This document shows positions 23,801-36,138 of a DNA stretch of 64,000 nt, piece by piece; the stretch's first letter is position 1, and every line of letters begins with the position of its first letter. The notes under the pieces were generated by a model. The model did no database searches. It was not told the origin of the DNA and was given only the letters and a program-made list of their open reading frames with translations. The DNA is from Primula veris. Lineage: Eukaryota > Streptophyta > Magnoliopsida > Ericales > Primulaceae. The stretch covers positions 13,399,501-13,463,500 of the forward strand of contig OY821745.1 in assembly GCA_963682055.1 (NCBI GenBank), in the 5' to 3' direction. The translations under genes and the position numbers were made by a program.

Positions 23801-26800
23801 AGCAATAGGTAAATAAAGAGATTCAGTTTACCATTACACCATTACCAGGGACAGGTTCTGGAACATTAAGATCCACCATTGGTTCAGACTCTCTTCGTGG
23901 TTCATCCGTGATGTTTTCTATGCCCTTTGATTTCGACCTCTTTGAGTAAACAATACCAGTTTTCTTATTTTGGTTTTGTTCACCTCGCTGTGAGTTAAGA
24001 TTTTCCTCCCTACTTGGCATATTAGAACGAAATGGTGTCACCGGTACAGTGTCGAGGATTTGGGGCTCGGCGTTTAGAAGACAAGATGCTGGAATTTCGA
24101 TACTTGCTGGAACTTCGATACTTACCGGAGAAGGTGCTGAACTCTCGATACTTGCTGGAATTTCGATACTTACTGAAGAATATGCTGGAATCTCGATACT
24201 TGCTGGAGTAGGATCAATGTTAAAGAATCGAGTAGGAGAGGGATCCACTTAAATTCTCCCCCTGAAGTGAGCTCTTCTTATAGAACGGAGTATTTTAAAA
24301 AAAAAGTGACATCTTGAGCTAACAAAAACCCTTTTCCTAGAAGGATCATAACATTTGTAACCTTTTTGAGTCGGAGAATATCCAATAAAAATAGTTTTAA
24401 TGGCTCTTGGGTCTAACTTAGTTCAGTTGTGAGAGTGAACATGGACAAATGCGGTACAACCGAATACTTTAAGAACTAAGTTAGAAGCAATACGACTGTT
24501 TGGAAATAATTTTTGAAATTTTTGAAGTGGTACTTCGAAATTTAAAACACGACTCGGCATTCTATTGATGAGATAAGCGGCTGTGAGGATGGCATCTGGC
24601 CAGAAAGATTTTGGCATGTTGGTAGTAAAAAGTAAGGCTTGAGCGACTTCAAGAAGGTGTTTATTTTTACGCTCGGCAGCCCCATTTTGTTGTGGTGTAT
24701 CAGCACAAGAACTTTGATGAATAATTCCATGCTTTTGTAAAAAATCTCCAAGGATATCATTAAAGTACTCTTTTCCGTTATCAGTTCGAAGAATTTGGAT
24801 TTGTGTTTGGAATTGTATGTTGATCATAAGAGTGAAAATTGATAAACACATTTCGAACTTCAGAATTTTCTTTTAACAAAAAGACCCAACTGAGGCGAGT
24901 ATGGTCGTCAATGAATGTGACAAACCATTTTGATTGAGTTTGATTAGAGATTCGTGATGGACCCCATACATCACTATGTATCATAACAAGATTTAGGAAA
25001 AGAGGTCGGTGGTGTTTTGCGAGTTCATATATTTCACACCGGAAATTATGAGAATCTTTATTGGAGAAAATTGATGCGAATAAGCATTTTAAATACTGAA
25101 AACTTGGATGACCCATTCTAAAATGCAATAACAGAGTCTCATTATTTGGGGATATAAATGTAGCGTTATTATTTTGAAAATAACGCTGCTTACTTACATC
25201 GGTATCCTCAAAGTAATAGAGTCCCCCACATTCCTTAGCACTTCCGATCATTTTCCCCAACGACAAATCTTGAAAAACACACTGGAATGGAAGGAATTTG
25301 GCACAACAGTCAGAGTCTTTTGTTAATTTGCTAATAGACAATAAATTGCATGACAAATTAGGAACATGGAGTACTGACTCAACAGTAATAGAGTCAGAAA
25401 GTCTTATAGTTCTTTTCCCTGCAATTGGTGAAATAGAACCATCCACAATTTTACTTTAAGGTTGCCGGCACATGGCGAATAAGAAGAGAACAAATGATAA
25501 TCATCAGTCATGTGATCTGAAGCTCCGGAATCAATAATCCAAGACTCCTTTTTCTTAGAAGTGGTCATTAAGGCCTTTAACGGATTATTATTATAAGCTA
25601 ACCAGGTAGATATATGTATGGTTTGGTATACAGCTAAGGTTTAAAACCTTGCTCTGATACCATGTAAACAACTATTATTCAGAGAATAGAATAAGAATGA
25701 ATTGGTTTTATTATTTCTGAATAATCTTCACATACAACAAATACATCTCCTTTTATAGTACAAGGAATTAGTAAATAAGGAAAATAATATCTACATAAAT
25801 AATTACAATGATCCCATAAAATCAGTGTTGTTATCAACCATAAAGCAGCCTGGAAATCTGCCTAAAATATGTGACAATATCATTACGATATTGCAGTAAT
25901 AACTTTAGGATATTTTTACAGGTTTTCACACATGTCTAGATCCTATGCTTATTATCTCCTGGGAGGATGTGTGAAAATTATTTGACTTCTTATTTGGTGA
26001 AGTAAATAACTTCTTGAACCTAAATGAAATAGTTTTGACTTTTTTGCAAAAATTGTTTCAATATTACTTGCTCGGTTTATATTCGTGATATTTCATGCCC
26101 TTGCCTATGATTCAAGTTGTTGATTTGACTTTTCTTGGGGTTTTCTACATAATCTCGGCCCTCTAGGATCTTCCTGGCTGTTTAGGGAGAAGATTGTGTA
26201 ATCTTTTGATTCTTCATTTTGGTTAGCTACTAACTTTTAGGAGGAGGTTTTTTGTAATAAACAAAAGGTATCAAAGTGCAATATTTCAGTAAACATGAAT
26301 ATGGGCTTCATATTTTGAAGGGTAACCCTTTGATATTTTCCTTTTATCCTGTCATTGAGAGAAGAATTTTCTTCTGTATATCATCAGCATTTTATGTTGT
26401 GGATTTAAAATATTTATCAGTCTCTGTCACTTTTCATGTCACTATCTGTACGGTTCCTTTTCTATCTTGATATAAAGAAATATAGGGCTATGAGAACAAG
26501 AAAATGTTAATTATCAGATGCTGGTTAGAAGTCATCACCCATTATAGAGATGCCATGTAAACTTGATATCTATCTATTCGGTCGAATTATGTTTAGGTCA
26601 TGAATAAATCCTACAGGGCCTGATTTCTTTTGAAACCAGATGCTCATTGAGCAGCTTTTGTTATCCTTTCCGAGGGTTTCAATTTATTGATTAGTTTCCT
26701 TTTCAGGTTTTTTTTTTTGTAAAGTAGTTTCCTTTTCATGTTATTATACAGGTCTGTGCAGCGTTTGTCCAGTTGATTGAAGTTCATCCAGCTTTCTTAG

Positions 26801-29800
26801 AGGTGAGATTTGCTTATTGTATTTGAAGAAGTTACTGTTTTGTTTATTAGTGTTCCTGTTTTTGCATAGTTCTGTATTCAAGTTCTAGGTATAAGTTATT
26901 TGAATACAATGCTTTGTGCAGTTTATCCATCTTTACTAACATTACAACATTCGTTAATCTGATGGCTTGTGCATACTTTTTGCAGTCACATCTAAGAAAC
27001 TTAATTGAGTACATGTTGCTTGTCAACAAAGATGCTGACGAAGAGGTTGCACTTGAAGCATGTGAATTCTGGTAATGCTTTATTGCTAAGTTAAATGTGT
27101 GATACATAAACAATATTAGTGTCTAATATATATAGTTAGTTTTACTAATTGCAACAAGTCTAAAGTGAGTGCTATGTTCTTTCTTTGAAGATCATATGTT
27201 TCTCACGCTTGAAGATACTTGTGGAACACTATCTGCTACTCCCTCCTATCCCTTTTTATTATCCATTATTCCTTTTTAGGAAGTTCCCAAATAATTGTGC
27301 AATTTCCTTATTTACCAAGTCTATTTTTTTACAATTACAATTGTACCCTTGATCCAGACATGTGTTAATAAGTAAATGTTTCTTTTATAAGGGTACACTT
27401 GGAAGAAATATTCAAAAAATATATCATGATTATGTCCCCTTAATATGAGTGATTTTCAAAGCTGAACAATAATATTGGAACGGAGGGAGTATGATTTTTT
27501 TCCCCTTATATATCTGCATATGCCAGGATAGAGCGTTGCATATTTGTGTGACAAATTTTTCCGACTACGTGTGATGTGTTTTCTGAACTATATGTACTTA
27601 TGTCTAGATATAAGTCTCACATTTCTATTTGTGATGTGTTTTCTGAATTATATGTGCTTATGTCTAAATATAAGCGTGGCATTTCTATTTGTGTCATGTT
27701 GTTCACCTGGTTTAATTTTGATGAGTTCAATTTTTGTAAAGATGTTTCTTGGTTTTCGTCGTGGGAAAGCTTATTTGTGAATTTTGATACGTCTTTGATT
27801 GCCAATAATGACTCTTGTATCAAGAAGGAATGTGCGGAGCCTGTTGTGTGTTGATATTGGGAATGCTTACGTCGTTGTTAGTTGGAAATTGCTGCCTAAT
27901 TTGATTTATATGACATGAATGTTGGGTATTGAGGTTATGGAAGAGTATGAGTATCTCTTATTAGCTCTCCTTAATGGATACTTTTGGTTTCCTGAGTACA
28001 AGCAATCCTCTTATCCTAGCTTGTCTCTCTAGGATTCGGGCATTTTCGGGTTTACTTAGAGATTAGCAAGTTATTTATTGTTTGGTCAACTTCTTTGGAT
28101 GTAGATTTGGGTGGGGGGCTGTCTATTTTCACATCTATTTCATTGGGGTGGAGTGAAGTAGACACTTGAGTTATTTATTGTTCTTAATGCCCGATCTTAA
28201 ATCAAATAATGTCACCACAGGTCTGCTTATTGTGACGCCCAATTACCATCAGAGAACCTACGAGAGATCTTGCCCCGTCTAATTCCAGTACAACTCAGGC
28301 TTCTAGTCTTTTGTTTGTTTGTATATTTTTTTGATTAGAAACACCACTTATGGTTTTTTCTACTTTAATTTCTGTAGATTTTGTTATCAAATATGGCTTA
28401 TGCTGATGATGACGAGGCCCTTACAGATGCAGAGGTAAGTGCTTCTGCCATTTTTGATTTCTCTCTTTTTACTAGATTTTCTGCAGTTCTGACATTTGCA
28501 TTAATCTCAGGAGGAAGGTTCTCAGCCAGATCGAGAACAGGTATATATATCTAAATAATCACTCTTCCAGGCTTCCCACTTTAATCTTTACTCGATATCT
28601 TATGCGGCACAAAATCACGAGATTCTAACAATTTGACCGAACTTTTTAATCGTGCAGGATCTAAAGCCTCGCTTTCATTCGTCACGCCTGCATGGATCGG
28701 AGGATGCAGAAGATGATGTATGGGTTGATATACAAGATATTTTCTTCCATAAACTTTATTTTTTTTCATCGAGAAAAATACTGTCTTTATTCCTCACTGG
28801 TCAATTTGTTGTCTGGTAAAGTTAATTTTATTCATATACTTGGAACCTTTCGGTGCAGGATGATGACATAGTCAATGTCTGGAACTTAAGGAAGTGCAGC
28901 GCCGCTGCTATAGACATTCTTTCTAATGTTTTTGGCGATGAAATTTTACCTTCACTAATGCCTGTTGTTCAGGTAATGACTGTGGTTCTATCTTTTCTTC
29001 TTGGTATTTCTTTGTCGTTTTTTATTCCTTCTCAAAGCCTTATATTTGTTACTTCTAGTCCATCGCTGTCTTCTTCTTCTTGAAAATTCTTTACCCCGTT
29101 TAGTTTGTGGAAGGAGACGTGCAATCTGCTTGATTGGATTTTATTTTTCCAAATATGTTCCCCGTCTTAGAAATTTTCCATAGAAAAATAGACACAGTTG
29201 CACACACTTACTGTCCGATTTGTTTTCTTTCTAGAAAAGTAAAAGTTGGTTATTTATTCTCGTTGCCCTCGTGGTTGTAAAGGACCTGTGAAGCAAATAA
29301 GTTTCATGTTTCCGAGACTGAAGGTAAAGGTTTTTCTTATGAGCCGAGCAAAGCAGACCTGCAAGTTTCAAATGCCATTTTGGGTTATGTTCACTCGGGT
29401 TCGGCTAACATATGGCACATGTAAAGACACAATTTATATACTAAAATAACATGATAAGATGATTTATGATGATAAGACATGGTATTGAAGAATAAATGTT
29501 TTAAATATGTCTAACCACCCTTTACTTACATTGTTTTAGCATCATTAAATACTTACAAATATCCTTATCACAATTTTAGATTGCATCTTAACAAGTTCCC
29601 CTGGGACAGGTTGTGGTATTTCCCTATTATTATATTCACTCATAGCTAGGTTGTAAAACATCTGGATCTGTCATGGTTTTTGCAATACTTTCCTCTTGAT
29701 TGTCTGCAGGCTAAGTTATCCACTGCTGGAGATGATGCTTGGAAAGATAGGGAAGCTGCAGTTTTAGCTCTCGGTGCCGTAGCGGAGGGTTGTATTGTTG

Positions 29801-32800
29801 GTCTTTATCCACATTTGTCAGAAGTAATTCCTATTTTTTTTTCGCTTTTCTTTACACTTCAGTCAAAAAGGTTTATTTTGGAATGGTTTAACTTATAATT
29901 GGTGTGTTTTGTTTCTTCGTTACGCACAACAACATTTTGATTTTGCTTATCTCAGAAGTATGTAAAAAGTTCCTTACTCTAAGAGGCTGGTTATGATTTC
30001 GTTTTAAATATTTGTTCGATGCCTGATGTTAATAAACTACCTGTAATCCACTATGGACATAATCTGCAGATTGTTGCATTTCTTACACCACTTTTGGACG
30101 ATAACTTTCCACTGATACGAAGCATCTCCTGTTGGACGCTTTCACGATTCAGCAAGTTCATTGTTCAGGTACGGGTGTGGTATAGTACTGAATATATCCA
30201 AAAAATATAAATGTTGTTGAAGACAAGTGCACCAACAGAAACCAGGTGTAAACATTTTTTTTTCATTCATACAAAGAAGGAATGTCTTTGTTACCAACTG
30301 AGCTAAATGTGAGCAGTGAAAACAGTTTATATTTTTTCTGAAACGTGCATCCGACTGTATATATATTGTGTTCACATAATTTTAGTTTTGAATCTAGCAT
30401 AAGTGTAGCTAATGGAACCCTTGGCATTGGCATTGCTAATTTGTCTGTGAGGAATACTAAGAAATTATATTCAAATTACTGTTAGGTGACTGCTTGTCTT
30501 CAGATTATAGATAGCAAGTTATGAAGAATGGGATTTCCCTTTTGGTTTTTAGCATTCATGGATTTATTTTTTACTGAGTGTACGGCTTTTAGAATGTACA
30601 AACAATTTAAGTGGGCCTTTTATGAAACAGATGGTCACAATGCAATAGTGCATGGAAGCTTTAGTTTGCAATCTGGTTTCATTGGGCAAAGATTATAGTG
30701 GCTGTTACTTTACAATTCAGCTAATATTTCGTTGTGATCTTCTTTTCTCTATATATATTTTGTTGATTTGATGATGTAACTAGCGTTGTATGCTTTAAGA
30801 GTTGTCATGACATAACAGAATCAGCAAAATAATTTATTCAGTCATATGCAGTTCACAAGATGACAAACAGAAATATAAATGCTTCTAGGCCATTAACCTG
30901 AATGTTTGTTCGTTTTCTCCAGATGCACTTGGTATCATATCAGTAGGTGGATAACATGACTTGTTAGTGTATTCACAGTAGGACACTGGACATATGTAGA
31001 TATGTGGAAGGATCTATACACGTATAGTCATGTGGCCATATACTTGGTATTTATTTGCCATATAGTTCTTCCCACTATCTGGATGGCGATGGGCCTTTTT
31101 GTTATAGAGATTGATTGTTCCACACCTAAACTAAACTTTTCTTATTTTCAAGAAATTTTCTTTTTAGAAAATATACCAAAATTAACAAGAGTTCGTGATA
31201 ATGTCAGTGTGTCTATTGATAAGGGATTATTTTATTGGCAACTCAAGTATGACTTAATTATTAGTGTTGATGATGTTCTAAGGCAAACTATTATATAGTT
31301 ATGTTTTCCATGCAAATATTTTGATCGTATGACTATGGACGCATCTTTGTTTCTTTTCTTTTTAACATTGATAAATACTTAACTTGGTTTTCCACCTTGT
31401 ATATGCGAGTTGCAATTTTGCTGGCATTAGTTTTCCACTATGGTTTTTAAGGCATTTCTGAATTACTAATTTGTTTTGCCTGTCTTTAGGGAATTGGTCA
31501 GCAAGATGGTACCATGAAATTTGATAAAGTATTAATGGGACTTCTGAGAAGGATATTGGATGATAACAAACGTGTGCAAGAGGCTGCTTGTTCTGCTTTT
31601 GCAACTCTTGAAGAGGTGGTTATTGGTAACTGAGAGTAGCAGTGATTGTTCTTTTCATTGATTTGTATATATCATATTTGTCATATTTCATTATCAGGAA
31701 GCTGCTGACGAGTTGGCACCCCATTTGGAAATTATTCTGCAACACTTAATGGGTGCTTTTGCAAAATATCAGGTCCTTTTTCGTACTATGATTTTCCTGG
31801 GTTGGTCTTTTAAATCTGTACTTTTTAGCATCATTGCGCGTAAAACAGATCGTCATTTCTTTGACAGTTTGGTTTTAAGTCTAGATTGAAGTGATAGTTA
31901 CAAAAGATTCTACAGACTTGGGTATCTGAACATGATTTTTCATGTTAATCATCAACGTATGACTTGTTTACTTATAAAACTTGTGCCTCTCTCGGTTGTT
32001 TGAATCTTGAATATATTCTGAACTTAATTAATTCTCTTTCAAAGATATATCTTCTACTCGGTAGTAACCTTATTTCTATAAAATGGGGTATAGGAGCTGT
32101 TATGTGATTGAGATGCTTTGTCTTTGTCTCTCTCTCCATTCTTTCTCTTTGATTCACATCCCTGGTGTCTTCCGATGTAGGACCTGTTGCAGATTTAAGA
32201 AGCCCCCGCTTAGCTATTCTTTCCTATTTTATTAATTTTATGACAAGGGTTCTCTCATTAGATAAATGTAGTAGTTTGTTACATACCACAAGTCAAGTCT
32301 GGCCTGATACGTTCCTTCTCTCTTTCCGGCTGGGTATATTCGAATAGTGGTATCTAACAAAATGTTTGATACATGTATAGAAAGAAACTGTGTCCTTATA
32401 TTTGTATACTACTGCTGCTTTATCACCTTGAAGTGAAAAAGAAATCCTATAGCTGCTAAATCGTTTGTTTGTGATCACTTGCAGAGGCGAAACCTTAGAA
32501 TTGTATATGATGCTCTTGGAACACTTGCAGATGCTGTTGGAATAGAACTAAATCAGGTATTTCCATTCGAATTAAAAATATTTTCTGATGCCTCGTTCCT
32601 CCAAGGGCTTGGTGCTTGTTATAAAAGAAAGTTGCACCAGCGTTTTATTCATTTAACTTTCTATGTATATAATGTGTGTGCTGCAATTGTCTTTGAAGCC
32701 GAAGTATCTTGAAATTATGATGCCCCCATTGATTGCAAAGTGGCAACAACTTTCAAACTCAGATAAGGACCTTTTCCCCCTATTGGAGTGTTTTACGTCC

Positions 32801-35800
32801 ATAGCACAGGTACTTGCTCTGGTTGTATTGTAATTCTTAAAAGCTCTTTTTAATTTTTACCCAAACTAAGCTATTTCTATAAGAACGCAGTGTTAAAATT
32901 TGTTGTGTACATGTAATTATATCGTGCTTGGCGATCTTTTATTTTTTTAAGGTGTTTTATCTATAGCTATAAGCTATATCCTATGAATGCAATGTGAATA
33001 TATTGGATACCTGGTCCTTGGGCTATTGCTATCTTGTGTTCCTTCAAGCGCTGTTTTATTTAAACAAAATTCAATGCAGTGTTAGTATTTTATCTCACTC
33101 CCTTTTTATGTATTGTTTTTGACTAAAAATTTTCGGTCCAGAATAAGTTCCATTTAGACAGTTTGGGCATGTAGTTAATATAAGAAGGGAGGAATTTTAA
33201 TTTCCTGATAAATTGGACCCAAATAATTTAAAGCTGTAATATGATATTGGGATGTGGATTCTATGTTTTGCAGGCACTAGGCACCGGATTTTTGCAATTT
33301 GCACAACCTGTATTTCAGAGGTGCACAAATATTATCCAATCCCAGCTATTGGCTAAGGTATCACTGAATACGCCATTATTGTGATTCCATTTATTTTTTA
33401 CTTTATAACATTAATAGATGCTTAAAAATTGAGTTACCCATGATTTTCATTGTACACGTTTCCTATATTGCTATATAAATGGTTAAAAAATATCCCTGTT
33501 TTTGCCAAAGGTATGAATGAATATATTTCTTCGTACTTGTTTTCATTTTCTTTAACAATTATAGATTTATATATGCTTAGTATCATCGATCAAAATAGAA
33601 GTATAATCTCATGTTGGCTTTGTGCATGGTTTACTTTCATTTGATTTACTTTTGTTACAATGTCTCTTATCATTTTCTAATACTTCTACCAGAGTTCGTA
33701 AGTACCTGCCGATGTTTGCTGCTTTTATGTTTATTTCTGGATGTTTGTTTCCGAGATATTTGTGTTTGTAGGTTACTGTCTTTCCCAGGATTGGGAATTT
33801 TTTAAGACTTCTAACTACATTTTTGTGTTTTCAGTTTTGAGGGAAACTTGCGAAAAGTGTTGATAACTTGTTGAATTAGTAATTCCTAGAAAAAGTGTCT
33901 GATAGTTTTTTGTTACTGGATACCATTAATATTACTGGCGATTAATGTTTCAGGCAGATCCTAGTTCAGCTGGGATTCAATACGATAGGGAATTCATTGT
34001 ATGTTCATTGGACTTGCTTTCTGGACTTGTTGAAGGTCTTGGTAGCAGTATAGAGAGTTTGGTACTCTTCTCTCTCTTTCTCTCTTCTCTTCTCTCTTTA
34101 GAGTTTTTAGCTCTTCCTAAGTTGCTCATTAGGAAGTGTATGTGGTCTAGAGATTTTTGGTGATATCATTCATTTTACGTATTGTGTTCATTATTTGTGG
34201 GGGTATTTGATAAAGCCTTTACATTTCTTTCATGGGTCACATTCATTTAAGGTCTTTATGGATCTTGTGGCACCAAAGCATGAACATGTTGTGATTAACA
34301 CAAGTTATTGAAGAAAAACATAAATATTTTTTTTCCTTCTGCCTAACACTTAAAACTTTCTCACCTACTGTATCAAAAAGGTTTCTCCAAAACCCTATGG
34401 TATGTCTTAAACATGGTGCCTTGTACTGGGAACCATAATATTGGCATCCTTTTACCTTCCTTAGTTGATGTTATTATCATTCCTTTGTTGGAAAAAAATG
34501 TGTTGCAAAATATCTACAATGATGTTTATTGAGCACATTTTATCGCAACTACTTGAATGTGAACACTGCTTTCTTTGTCTATGATGGGGGAATTTTCTGC
34601 TTCCAAATATGCTGTCCAGAACAAAATCATCACCGCATTTTGAAATGCACCTTGGTCAGATTCACTAGTTTTATGTTTATTCAATAATATGCTGATGTGA
34701 TTTTTAACATTTTATGCGTCTCATTCTGCAGGTTTCACAGAGTAATTTGAGGGATCTGCTTCTACAATGTTGCATGGACGATGCTCCCGATGTTAGACAA
34801 AGTGCTTTCGCATTGGTTGGTGACCTGGCCAGAGTAAGTTGAATCTAATTTATTTGATATGTATGTTGATCACAATTTTCTTTTATTTACTACTGTGTCC
34901 TTAAAGATGACATTTATTGGCCGATTAGGTTTGTCCTGTACATTTACACCCACGTTTGTCCGAGTTTCTGAATGTTGCTTGTAAACAGCTGGTATGTTAA
35001 ATTGACTTCCTATTTTATAAGCATTTTTGTTGCTGTGGATTACTAAAACAAGCTTTAAACAGAATACGACTAAGCTCAGAGAAACTCTTTCCGTGGCTAA
35101 CAATGCATGTTGGGCTATTGGAGAATTAGCAATAAAGGTAATTCTAGAATTCAGTTTAATTTGCATTACATCTTATTCAGATATGGTAACGTATCACTGT
35201 TATATCGTCTGTCCATATGACAGTTGTTTGGAACAAGTTTTTACCAAAATACAAAATTTATGTTGGTGTATGTTTATTTTGTCAATTTTAAATCTTTCTG
35301 CAATATGAGACCCTTCACTAGACAACAAGTGTTTTTTCCCAAAATTATTCTATTCTTTAGCATTTGTAACTAAATAAATATGCATGTTTACATCATTTAA
35401 CACATTGTTTAGCATTAAGAATCTGCAAGTGCACATCATTTAACACTTTGGTTACCATAAAGAATATGCAAGAGTACATTATTTAACTGATTGTTTGAGA
35501 ATATGCAAGCGTGTGCATCACTCGAACATTTACCACGAAAGTTAATTAACGAGGCTACACACTGAGCCTCGTAATAGCATGAACTAATTCTGTACAGGCT
35601 GTGCAAATTAGTCAGAGACACTTTGCTAAAACTTACTACTTTCAGGTTCGGCAAGATATTTCTCCAGTAGTAATGACAGTTGTTTCATGCTTAGTCCCAA
35701 TTCTTCAGCATCCTGAGGTGCCTAACTATTACCTTTTCATTACCTTGATATGACTTTTAAAACTGTTGTACCTTTTCTCTTCCAACATATATCTAATATT

Positions 35801-35942
35801 TATCATGATGTCCAGGAGCTCAACAAGTCACTTGTTGAAAACAGTGCTATCACACTTGGCCGACTTGCCTGGGTTTGTCCAGAGCTTGTATCCCCACACA
35901 TGGAACACTTTATGCAATCATGGTGCATTGCTTTGTCAATGT

Positions 35943-35974
<32 letters not shown>

Positions 35975-36101
35975 AACACCATTTTAATACTTAATTCATC
36001 CAATTCTGTATGTACATGCTGGTGATTGTTATTCACTTGGTGATTGGCTAATCAACTTCAACTTGCCAAAATTCATGATTAATCAGCAGTACATGGTATT
36101 G

Positions 36102-36138
<37 letters not shown>

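Larger units (their letters stand above)
21898..25920 (-). mobile_element. Ty1/copia retrotransposon lacking gag, in TRN1 intron 5
   Basis: The element reads on the minus strand, antisense to TRN1. LTRs at 21898-22150 and 25663-25920 have TG...CA borders (TGTAAACAAC... on the plus strand) and differ at about seven bases plus two small indels. The PBS abuts the right LTR and the polypurine tract abuts the left one. The internal region goes from a ~80-bp leader straight to protease, with no gag. Pol is fragmented by stops and frameshifts. Its two outer flanks do not match each other; the matching 5-bp flanks enclose the TRIM as well (see findings). Confidence 0.92.

Noticed and set aside
21887..25920. 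Copia insertion with its own target duplication TCACA (present at 21893-21897 and at 25926-25930)
   Set aside because: The right-hand TCACA is five bases away from the LTR end, so it cannot be a direct duplication. The GGTTT pair enclosing the TRIM and copia elements fits the exact borders.
33095..33255. Possible degenerate Stowaway MITE in TRN1 intron 18 (ACTCCCTTTTTATG at the left)
   Set aside because: No matching right terminus or TA duplication could be found.
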